DNA from: Actinomycetes bacterium
Lineage (GTDB): Bacteria; Actinomycetota; Actinomycetes; Actinomycetales; Microbacteriaceae
Assembly (NCBI GenBank): GCA_023421635.1
Contig: JAEZSU010000102.1
Span: forward strand, 1-5,461
Length of the DNA stretch: 5,461 bases
Direction: 5' to 3'
Under the pieces are notes generated by a model. The model made no database searches, was not told where the DNA came from, and saw only the letters and a program-made list of their open reading frames with translations. Position numbers and translations under genes: made by a program. Below, piece after piece: positions 1 to 5,047 of the stretch (positions within the stretch are counted from its first letter, which is position 1; each line of letters starts with the position of its first letter).

Positions 1-386
1 GCGAGCGTTCGCACCACCTCGTGGTGCACCTTCTCGTCGGCGCGCATCGCAGGTGTCGCGAACGGGTCGTCGTCGTAGGGCGAACGCGCTTCGGCGTTCT
101 GCGCGAGTGCGAGCACGAAGATCGCACCGAACCGGGCGGCCATCCACGCCAGCAGCCGGGTGCGCACCGACGCGCGGGGAACGGATGCGGGCTCGCCGCC
201 GAGCAACGTGAGCCAGTGCTGCTCGTGCCGGCCCTCCGCATCCGCGAGGGCCAGGAGGATGTCGCGCTCCTCCCCCTGCCTGCGGGTGGCGAGCTGCCGG
301 TAGACGTGGGCCTCGGCACGTTCGTCGGCCAGGTAGCGGGCCCAGCGGCGGCGATCCCGTTCGGTCGGCTCAGGACGGGTGGACAT
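1..386 (-). CDS. MbfA-like ferritin-like/VIT1 fusion protein, N-terminal part (C-terminus off window)
   Basis: The gene runs off the left edge, leaving 128 complete N-terminal residues. They form a four-helix ferritin/rubrerythrin-like domain with a visible di-metal ligand set: E22 and/or E25 in helix 1 (motif DERAEAHVYR), E51-x-x-H54 in helix 2 (EGRH), E99 (AQNAEARSPYD) and E118-x-x-H121 (DEKVH). The stretch RFGAIFVLALAQNAEARSPY and the following DPFATPAM are, from family knowledge, typical of actinobacterial proteins that continue into a VIT1/CCC1 membrane domain. The same architecture is known in MbfA of alpha-proteobacteria, an iron exporter whose ferritin-like domain faces the cytoplasm. 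Role inferred: Fe/Mn export or metal detoxification. The ATG at 384-386 is preceded by GGAGGT at seven-nt spacing. The membrane domain itself is not seen, so a free-standing ferritin-like protein cannot be excluded from this window alone. Confidence 0.82.
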   Translation of the reverse strand, partial: MSTRPEPTERDRRRWARYLADERAEAHVYRQLATRRQGEERDILLALADAEGRHEQHWLTLLGGEPASVPRASVRTRLLAWMAARFGAIFVLALAQNAEARSPYDDDPFATPAMRADEKVHHEVVRTL

Positions 387-393
387 GGTGGGT

Positions 394-399
394 ACCTCC
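394..399 (-). promoter_or_regulatory. Ribosome binding site of the MbfA-like gene
   Basis: GGAGGT on the minus strand, seven nt before the ATG at 384-386. It fixes the start of the MbfA-like gene. Confidence 0.8.
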
Positions 400-400
400 G

Positions 401-411
401 GGGGTCACCCC
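401..411. promoter_or_regulatory. Palindrome GGGGT-C-ACCCC, possible operator
   Basis: A perfect palindrome with 5-nt arms around a central C lies between the putative -10 hexamer (413-418) and the ribosome site (394-399) of the MbfA-like gene, on the predicted transcription start. A one-nt loop makes an RNA hairpin unlikely, so a protein-binding site is the better reading. It does not resemble the AT-rich DtxR/IdeR box. Function is inferred from position only. Confidence 0.35.
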
Positions 412-412
412 G

Positions 413-418
413 ACGGTA
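413..418 (-). promoter_or_regulatory. Putative -10 element (TACCGT) of the MbfA-like gene
   Basis: TACCGT on the minus strand fits the actinobacterial TANNNT pattern of the principal sigma factor. It would start transcription near 406 and give a leader of about 20 nt. No good -35 hexamer is visible 16-18 nt upstream, so the call rests on the hexamer and its placement. Confidence 0.4.
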
Positions 419-440
419 GCCCCATCCCGCCGATCCCGCT

Positions 441-456
441 GTTCGGTCGCCCGAAC
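441..456 (-). terminator. Hairpin just after the helicase stop, possible terminator
   Basis: GTTCGG and CCGAAC form a perfect 6-bp stem with a 4-nt loop, starting one nt after the helicase TGA (458-460). No U-tract follows, as is common for actinobacterial 3' hairpins. It could attenuate read-through into the MbfA-like gene or simply protect the mRNA end. The stem is short, so termination is uncertain. Confidence 0.4.
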
Positions 457-457
457 T

Positions 458-2338
458 TCAGGCGCGGACACGCCGCCGCAGCACGTCGATCCGCGCCTGC
501 AACTGCGCCACCGTGGCGTGCGACACCGCCGGCCCTCCGCACTGCCGCCGGAGCTCCGCGTGCACGAGCCCGTGGGGTTCCCCGGTCTGCCGTGCGTACA
601 GGCCGACGAGGCTGTTCAGCAGCTGACGCTGTTCCTTCAGCGTGCGGTGCAGGGGCGCCGGCAACGACGCCTCGTCCGGCACCGTCTCCTCCTGCGTCTT
701 CTCCTGCGCCTCGCGCGCCGACCGGTGCCTGCCCTGGCGGGCCTGCCGCTGCATCAGCAGCTCGTGCACCGACTCCGGCTCGAGCAGGCCCGGGATGCCG
801 AGGAACTCCTCCTCCTCGGGCGTGCCGGGCGTGGCGAGCTGCCCGAACTCCTTGCCGTCGAAGAGCACCCGGTCGAAGTGGGCGTGCGAGCCGAGGGCCT
901 GGTAGGTGAACTCCTCGGTAAGGGCGTCGGAGGCCTTGTCCTCGCGCTCGGCCGCGTTCATCGCGTCCTCTTCGGCGTCCCACATGTCCTCGGCATCGCT
1001 CTCGCGATCGAGGGCGTGGTCGCGCTGCTGCTCCATCGAGTTCGCGAGGGCGAGCAGCTGCGGCACGTTCGGCAGGAACACGGATGCGGTCTCGCCGCGG
1101 CGCCGGGCGCGCACGAAGCGGCCGATGGCCTGCGCGAAGAACAGCGGCGTCGACGCGCTCGTCGCGTACACGCCCACGGCGAGCCGCGGCACGTCCACGC
1201 CCTCGGACACCATGCGGACGGCGACCATCCACCGGGTCTCGGACTTGGAGAACTCCTCGATCCGGGAGGACGCCTCGACCTCGTCGGAGAGGACGACGGT
1301 CGGCGCCTGTCCCGTGATCTCGCGGAGGATCTCGGCGTAGGCGCGTGCGGCGGTCTGATCGGTCGCGATCACGAGGCCGCCCGCATCCGGGACCGACTCC
1401 CGCACCTCGCTCAGCCTGCGGTCGGCCGAGCGGAGCACCGCGGGGATCCACTCCCCGTTCGGGTCGAGCGCGGTCCGCCAGGCCTGGGACGTGATGTCCT
1501 TCGTGTTGTCCTGGCCGAGCTGGGCCTCCATCTCGTCGCCGGTCTTCGTGCGCCAGCGCATGTGGCCGGCGTAGACCATGAAGAGCACGGGACGGACGAC
1601 GCCGTCCTCCAGGGCGCGCTGATACCCGTAGGCGTAGTCGGTGCGGGAGACGCGGATGCCCTTCGCGTCCGGGTGGTATTCGACGAACGGGATGGGCGCG
1701 GTGTCGCTCCGGAACGGCGTCCCCGACAGCAGCAGCCTGCGGGTCGCACGCCCGTACGCCTCGCGGAGCGCGTCGCCCCAGCTGAGCGCGTCGCCGCCGT
1801 GGTGGACCTCGTCGAGGATCACGAGCACGCGCGCGCTCAGCACCAGGTTCTGGTGCACGGAAGCCTTCACCGCGACCTGCGCGTAGGTCACCGCGACCCC
1901 GTGGTACTGCCGCGAGGGCATCGTGTGACGGTTGCTGAAGTTCGGGTCGAGCCGGATGCCGACGCGCGCCGCCGCATCCGCCCACTGGGTCTTCAGATGC
2001 TCGGTGGGGGCGACCACCACGATGCGGTCCACGACCCGGCGCCGCAGCAGCTCACTCGCGAGCCGCAGCGCGAAGGTCGTCTTGCCGGCGCCCGGGGTCG
2101 CCGCTGCGAGGAAGTCGCGCGGACCCTTCCCCGGGCCGTCCGGACCGTCCAGCCCGAAGTAGAGGTCGAGTGCTTCCGCCTGCCACGCCCGCAGTCGCTG
2201 CGCCGTCCCCCAGGGGGCACGCTGGGGGAACGACGGCGAGAGATGCTCGGCCGCGAAACTCCCGATGTGGGCGGGAATCTGCGCCGGGTCTGCGGGGGGC
2301 CGGATGGTGTCTGCGGGTTCGACCGGAACCTCGTCCAA
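458..2338 (-). CDS. DEAD/DEAH-box superfamily 2 helicase
   Basis: A complete 626-residue ATP-dependent nucleic acid helicase or translocase, cytoplasmic, with all core SF2 motifs: a Q-motif-like RAWQAEAL (50-57), Walker A TPGAGKTT (81-88), motif Ia VVAPTEHLKTQW (108-119), motif II DEVHH (176-180), motif III SGTPFR (205-210), motif IV region (320-338), motif V around VSEGVDVP (377-384) and motif VI QAIGRFVRARR (403-413). It resembles the COG1061/SSL2-type group. A charged segment (440-470) and a C-terminal helical module (about 560-626) follow the motor. The start is TTG at 2336-2338, seven nt after AGGAGG; no other start is as well placed. The neighbours give no pathway, and its physiological substrate is unknown to me. 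No nuclease or methylase partner is adjacent, so I read it as a conserved actinobacterial helicase rather than a defence gene. Confidence 0.93.
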   Translation of the reverse strand: MDEVPVEPADTIRPPADPAQIPAHIGSFAAEHLSPSFPQRAPWGTAQRLRAWQAEALDLYFGLDGPDGPGKGPRDFLAAATPGAGKTTFALRLASELLRRRVVDRIVVVAPTEHLKTQWADAAARVGIRLDPNFSNRHTMPSRQYHGVAVTYAQVAVKASVHQNLVLSARVLVILDEVHHGGDALSWGDALREAYGRATRRLLLSGTPFRSDTAPIPFVEYHPDAKGIRVSRTDYAYGYQRALEDGVVRPVLFMVYAGHMRWRTKTGDEMEAQLGQDNTKDITSQAWRTALDPNGEWIPAVLRSADRRLSEVRESVPDAGGLVIATDQTAARAYAEILREITGQAPTVVLSDEVEASSRIEEFSKSETRWMVAVRMVSEGVDVPRLAVGVYATSASTPLFFAQAIGRFVRARRRGETASVFLPNVPQLLALANSMEQQRDHALDRESDAEDMWDAEEDAMNAAEREDKASDALTEEFTYQALGSHAHFDRVLFDGKEFGQLATPGTPEEEEFLGIPGLLEPESVHELLMQRQARQGRHRSAREAQEKTQEETVPDEASLPAPLHRTLKEQRQLLNSLVGLYARQTGEPHGLVHAELRRQCGGPAVSHATVAQLQARIDVLRRRVRA

Positions 2339-2345
2339 CCCGTCA

Positions 2346-2351
2346 CCTCCT
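2346..2351 (-). promoter_or_regulatory. Strong ribosome binding site for the TTG-started helicase
   Basis: AGGAGG, extended to AGGAGGTGA, lies seven nt before the TTG at 2336-2338 on the minus strand. A near-perfect anti-16S match is what makes the rare start codon believable. A GTG inside the site (2344-2346) is out of frame with the helicase. Confidence 0.8.
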
Positions 2352-2363
2352 GTTCACTGCCGA

Positions 2364-2383
2364 CGCCGGATGCTCGTCCGGCG
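2364..2383. repeat. 7-bp inverted repeat in the helicase 5' leader
   Basis: CGCCGGA (2364-2370) and TCCGGCG (2377-2383) are perfectly complementary around a 6-nt loop. On the helicase transcript the stem would sit near the 5' end, about 12 nt before AGGAGG. It lies in the divergent gap between helicase and SGNH hydrolase genes, so it may be an RNA leader hairpin or a binding site for a regulator. The sequence itself is plain; its effect is inferred. Confidence 0.5.
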
Positions 2384-2392
2384 CGAGAGTCA

Positions 2393-2398
2393 ACGATA
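2393..2398 (-). promoter_or_regulatory. Putative -10 element (TATCGT) of the helicase gene
   Basis: TATCGT on the minus strand matches TANNNT and predicts a start near 2386, giving a leader of about 48 nt that begins with the 7-bp hairpin. No clear -35 is visible. TTGACT overlaps it (2388-2393) and could itself be a -35, but no -10 stands at the proper distance downstream. Confidence 0.35.
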
Positions 2399-2422
2399 AG
2401 CCACCCCGCCGACATGCCCGGG

Positions 2423-2428
2423 TACGCT
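2423..2428 (+). promoter_or_regulatory. Putative -10 element (TACGCT) of the SGNH hydrolase gene
   Basis: TACGCT fits TANNNT, and the predicted start near 2435 would leave a leader of only about 13 nt that is almost entirely ribosome site. The -35 region is not recognisable. Confidence 0.42.
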
Positions 2429-2435
2429 GGTGGCC

Positions 2436-2442
2436 GAGGAGG
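2436..2442 (+). promoter_or_regulatory. Ribosome binding site deciding the SGNH hydrolase start
   Basis: GAGGAGG is five nt before ATG 2448-2450. It favours this ATG over the in-frame GTG at 2430-2432, which lies upstream of the site. Confidence 0.75.
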
Positions 2443-2447
2443 CCCCC

Positions 2448-3296
2448 ATGTCGCAGGATCAGCAGGACGACGCCCGCTCGCCCTTCGTCGCGAATCCGGG
2501 GTCGCATCCGTGGCGGCGCTACGTGGCCCTCGGCGACTCGTTCACGGAGGGCATCGGCGACCCGTCGCCCGAGGTGCCGGGCGGGAACCGCGGCTGGGCC
2601 GACCGCGTGGCCGAGGTGCTCGCAGGCTCCGTCGACGACTTCGCGTACGCGAACCTCGCCGTCCGCGGCAAGCTCATCGGGCAGATCGTCGCCGAACAGA
2701 TCGAGCCGGCGCTCGCGCTCAAGCCCGACCTCATCACGTTCTGCGCGGGCGGCAACGACGTCATCCGCCCCGGCACCGATCCCGACCACATCGCCGAGCT
2801 GTTCGAGGACGCGGTGATCCGGCTCGGATCGGACGGCGCCACCATCGTGATCTTCACCGGGATCGACGTGGCGTTCACGCCGGTGTTCCGTCCGTTCCGC
2901 GGCAAGATCGCCATCTACAACGAGAACCTCCGGGCGATCGCCGAGCGCTACGACTGCATCGTCGTCGATCAGTGGGCGCTGAAAGAGGTGCAGGACGCAC
3001 GGTTCTTCGCCGACGACCGCCTGCACATGAACCCGCTGGGCCACCACGAGGTCGCGCGCGCAACGCTGCGTGCCCTGAACGTGCCGAACGACCTCACGCC
3101 CATGCAGCCCGAGCCGGTCCCCCAGCTCACCTGGCGCGCCGCCCGCACCAACGACCTGATCTGGGCGCGCACGCATCTGGTGCCGTGGGTGCTGCGGCGC
3201 CTGCGCCACCAGTCCTCCGGCGACGACGTGCTGCCGAAGCGCCCCGAACCCATGCCACTGCGGGCGTCCGAGGAGCCTCAGCGCGACGGCGAGTGA
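2448..3296 (+). CDS. SGNH/GDSL-family hydrolase
   Basis: This 282-residue protein carries all four SGNH blocks: GDSFTEG (29-35) with nucleophile S31, the block II glycine G74 in NLAVRG, GGND (101-104) with N103, and D190-x-x-H193 in DDRLHMNPLGH. The reaction is ester hydrolysis by a Ser-His-Asp arrangement with an oxyanion hole from S31, G74 and N103; the substrate cannot be told. There is no signal peptide or membrane segment, so it is probably cytoplasmic, unlike many secreted GDSL lipases. After the catalytic domain (to about residue 212) comes a tail of about 60 residues rich in W, R and P (WRAARTNDLIWARTHLVPW, then a basic stretch and PKRPEP). The ATG at 2448 has a strong ribosome site; the in-frame GTG at 2430 would add six residues. 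The 3' end overlaps the convergent methyltransferase gene by 19 bp. Confidence 0.93.
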   Translation: MSQDQQDDARSPFVANPGSHPWRRYVALGDSFTEGIGDPSPEVPGGNRGWADRVAEVLAGSVDDFAYANLAVRGKLIGQIVAEQIEPALALKPDLITFCAGGNDVIRPGTDPDHIAELFEDAVIRLGSDGATIVIFTGIDVAFTPVFRPFRGKIAIYNENLRAIAERYDCIVVDQWALKEVQDARFFADDRLHMNPLGHHEVARATLRALNVPNDLTPMQPEPVPQLTWRAARTNDLIWARTHLVPWVLRRLRHQSSGDDVLPKRPEPMPLRASEEPQRDGE

Positions 3297-4084
3297 CCGA
3301 GCGCCCACAGGGCGACGGATGCGGCGGCCGCCACGTTCAGCGAGTCGACACCGCCCGCCATGGGGATGGTGACCACCGAGTCCGCGGCCGACAGCGCGGC
3401 GCGACTGAGCCCGTCTCCCTCGGCGCCGAGCGCGATCGCCACACGCTCGGGCCGCTCCGAGGCGAACACGTCCAGGCTCACCGCGTCATCGCGCAGGGCG
3501 AGTGCTGCGAGGTGGAAGCCCGCCTCGTGCAACAACGGCCGTGCCTCCGACCACTCCGGCAGGCGCGTCCACGGCACCTGGAAGACGGTCCCCATGCTGA
3601 CCCGCACGCTGCGACGGTAGAGCGGGTCCGCGCACCGCTCCCCCACGAGCACCGCGTCGGCGCCGAGCCCTGCCGCGGCACGGAAGATCGCACCGACGTT
3701 CGTGTGGTCTACGAGGTCCTCGAGCACCACGACCGTCGACGCACCGGCGAGGACGTCGCCGATCGGCGGCAGCTGCGGCCGGTGCATCGACGCGAGCGCA
3801 CCGCGGTGCACCGCGTACCCCGTGACCTGCTCGGCGATGGCGGCGTCGACGAGGTAGGCGGGCGCGTCGCCCGCGAGCTCTTCCGCATCCGGCAGCCACT
3901 TCTCCTGCACCAGCAGGGAGCGCGGCCGGTGCCCGGCGGACACCGCACGGCGGATGACCTTCGCGGACTCCGCGATGTAGAGGCCGCCCGCGGGCTCCGT
4001 GACCCGGCGCAGTGCGACGTCGGTCAGGTCCCGGTAGTCGGCCAGGCGGGGGTCCCCCGCGTCGTCGATCCGTTCGATCCGCAT
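3278..4084 (-). CDS. TrmH/SpoU-family RNA 2'-O-methyltransferase
   Basis: A 268-residue SAM-dependent SPOUT methyltransferase, expected to methylate ribose 2'-OH on rRNA or tRNA. The C-terminal knot domain shows the three SpoU motifs: motif 1 NVGAIFRAAAGLGADAV (129-145, with N129 and R135), motif 2 ALGAEGDGLS (218-227, with E222) and motif 3 IPMAGGVDSLNVAAAASVAL (240-259, with S248 and N250). The N-terminal part (about 30-105) looks like the L30e-like substrate-binding domain. The length is usual for the family. The target nucleotide is not deducible; 23S rRNA is the commonest target of relatives. The start is ATG 4082-4084; an in-frame TGA at 4088-4090 rules out anything longer. It stands alone, convergent with the SGNH gene and divergent from the sirtuin gene. 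Confidence 0.93.
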   Translation of the reverse strand: MRIERIDDAGDPRLADYRDLTDVALRRVTEPAGGLYIAESAKVIRRAVSAGHRPRSLLVQEKWLPDAEELAGDAPAYLVDAAIAEQVTGYAVHRGALASMHRPQLPPIGDVLAGASTVVVLEDLVDHTNVGAIFRAAAGLGADAVLVGERCADPLYRRSVRVSMGTVFQVPWTRLPEWSEARPLLHEAGFHLAALALRDDAVSLDVFASERPERVAIALGAEGDGLSRAALSAADSVVTIPMAGGVDSLNVAAAASVALWALGHSPSR

Positions 4085-4152
4085 CCTTCAACTCAACCAC
4101 GTCCGGGCGCGTCCGCCGTGCCGCACGAAACATGACCGAAAAGCGGCGGGCG

Positions 4153-4158
4153 TAGGCT
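4153..4158 (+). promoter_or_regulatory. Putative -10 element (TAGGCT) of the sirtuin gene
   Basis: TAGGCT fits TANNNT in the 91-nt divergent gap, with a predicted start near 4165 directly before the ribosome site. A weak -35 candidate, ATGACC (4132-4137), has only 15-nt spacing. The rest of the gap (4085-4152) shows no convincing promoter for the methyltransferase gene. Confidence 0.45.
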
Positions 4159-4165
4159 CGGGCGC

Positions 4166-4171
4166 AGGAGG
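4166..4171 (+). promoter_or_regulatory. Ribosome binding site of the sirtuin gene
   Basis: AGGAGG is only four nt from the GTG start at 4176-4178. The spacing is slightly short, but no other start codon fits and the protein's N-terminus agrees. Confidence 0.7.
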
Positions 4172-4175
4172 ATCC

Positions 4176-5027
4176 GTGCCTGCAACGACCCACTTCGACG
4201 CGTCGACGACCGCGCTGGTCGGCCGTGCCGTCGACGCACTGGCCGGCCGTACGGTCGCGGTGCTCACCGGCGCCGGTGTCTCCACCGACTCCGGCATCCC
4301 CGACTACCGCGGCAAGGGCGCGCCCGTGCGCACGCCGATGACCGTGCAGCAGTTCCTGGCCAGCGAAGCCGCGCGGCAGCGCTACTGGGCGGGGAGCCAC
4401 CTCGGCTGGCGCCGGTTCGCCGCCGCCGTGCCGAACGAAGGGCACCGCGCCCTCGCGGACCTGGAACGCGGCGGCATCGCCGGCGGCGTCATCACCCAGA
4501 ACGTCGACGGCCTCCACGTGCGGGCGGGGAGCCTTCGCGTGGTCGAGCTGCACGGCACCATGCGCAGGGTCGTGTGCCTCCGGTGCGGCCAGGTGTTCGA
4601 CCGGCGCGACCTCGCGTCCCGGCTCGAGCAGGACAACCCGTGGCTCGTCGGCGCGGACGATCTTCCCCTCGGCCCCGACGGGGACGTGACCCCGGAGTCC
4701 GTCGCGCGGCTGCGGGTCCCGGACTGCACGGTCTGCGGCGGGATGCTGAAGCCCGATGTCGTGTTCTTCGGCGAGTACATCCCTGGGGAGAAGTTCCGGG
4801 AGGCGGAGCAGCTCCTCCGAACGAGCGACGCCCTGCTCATCGCCGGGTCCTCGCTCGTGGTGAACTCCGGCATCCGGTTGGTCGAGCGCGCGCGCCGACG
4901 TAAGCTGCCGGTGGTCATCGTGAACCGCGGAGAGACCCGCGCCGATGGCCGTGCCACCGTCAAGATCGACGCGGGCACGAGCGATGTCCTCCGCGCACTG
5001 GCGGACATGCTGCCCGCCGCCCGCTGA
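4176..5027 (+). CDS. Class II (SIRT4-like) Sir2-family NAD-dependent protein deacylase
   Basis: A 283-residue sirtuin, which removes acyl groups from lysines using NAD+ and releases nicotinamide and O-acyl-ADP-ribose. Visible motifs are the Rossmann GAGVSTDSGIPDYRG (32-46), TQNVDGLH (107-114), catalytic H126 in ELHG, zinc ligands C134/C137 (CLRC) and C184/C187 (CTVC), KPDVVFFGE (192-200), GSSLVVNSG (224-232) and IVNRGETRAD (248-257). The insert between the cysteine pairs containing LGPDGDV, plus ARQRYWAGSHLGW early on, matches what I recall of human SIRT4, placing it in class II rather than the CobB-like class III. Relatives act as deacetylase, ADP-ribosyltransferase or lipoamidase/deacylase, so acyl specificity is open. 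The gene starts with GTG and appears intact. The histidine phosphatase follows after 20 nt and is probably co-transcribed. Confidence 0.95.
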   Translation: MPATTHFDASTTALVGRAVDALAGRTVAVLTGAGVSTDSGIPDYRGKGAPVRTPMTVQQFLASEAARQRYWAGSHLGWRRFAAAVPNEGHRALADLERGGIAGGVITQNVDGLHVRAGSLRVVELHGTMRRVVCLRCGQVFDRRDLASRLEQDNPWLVGADDLPLGPDGDVTPESVARLRVPDCTVCGGMLKPDVVFFGEYIPGEKFREAEQLLRTSDALLIAGSSLVVNSGIRLVERARRRKLPVVIVNRGETRADGRATVKIDAGTSDVLRALADMLPAAR

Positions 5028-5047
5028 CCCCACCGACCGGAACACCT

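Noticed and set aside
11..27. Inverted repeat GCACCAC-ctc-GTGGTGC as a possible hairpin regulatory element.
   Set aside because: It lies inside the MbfA-like coding region and simply encodes the His-His-Glu-Val-Val segment, whose codons happen to be self-complementary.
405..1985. A 526-codon minus-strand frame inside the helicase gene.
   Set aside because: It is a +1/-1 shadow of the helicase frame, arginine- and alanine-rich with no recognisable domain. The helicase frame carries all SF2 motifs uninterrupted, so there is no frameshift either.
458..2338. The helicase as part of a phage-defence system.
   Set aside because: No nuclease, methyltransferase of the restriction type, protease or other defence partner is adjacent, there is no mobile-element boundary, and base composition appears even with the neighbouring housekeeping genes.
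2430..2447. GTG at 2430 as the start of the SGNH hydrolase (six extra residues).
   Set aside because: The AGGAGG site lies between this GTG and the ATG at 2448, at proper distance only from the ATG; the GTG would also lie at or before the predicted transcription start.
2343..3308. A 321-codon minus-strand frame opposite the SGNH hydrolase gene.
   Set aside because: It is antisense to a gene with complete catalytic blocks, has no ribosome site or family signature, and its length is explained by GC-driven lack of stops.
518..4135. A stop-free plus-strand reading frame of 1205 codons across the helicase, SGNH and methyltransferase region.
   Set aside because: It runs antisense to or out of frame with three genes that have clear family motifs, is full of low-complexity Arg/Ala/Gly/Pro, and shows no motif of its own. 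Long stop-free shadow frames are expected at this GC content.
3486..5045. Long minus-strand frames opposite the sirtuin and phosphatase genes (3486-5045 and 4382-5350).
   Set aside because: Both are composition-driven shadows; the plus-strand frames there contain intact sirtuin and phosphatase active sites.
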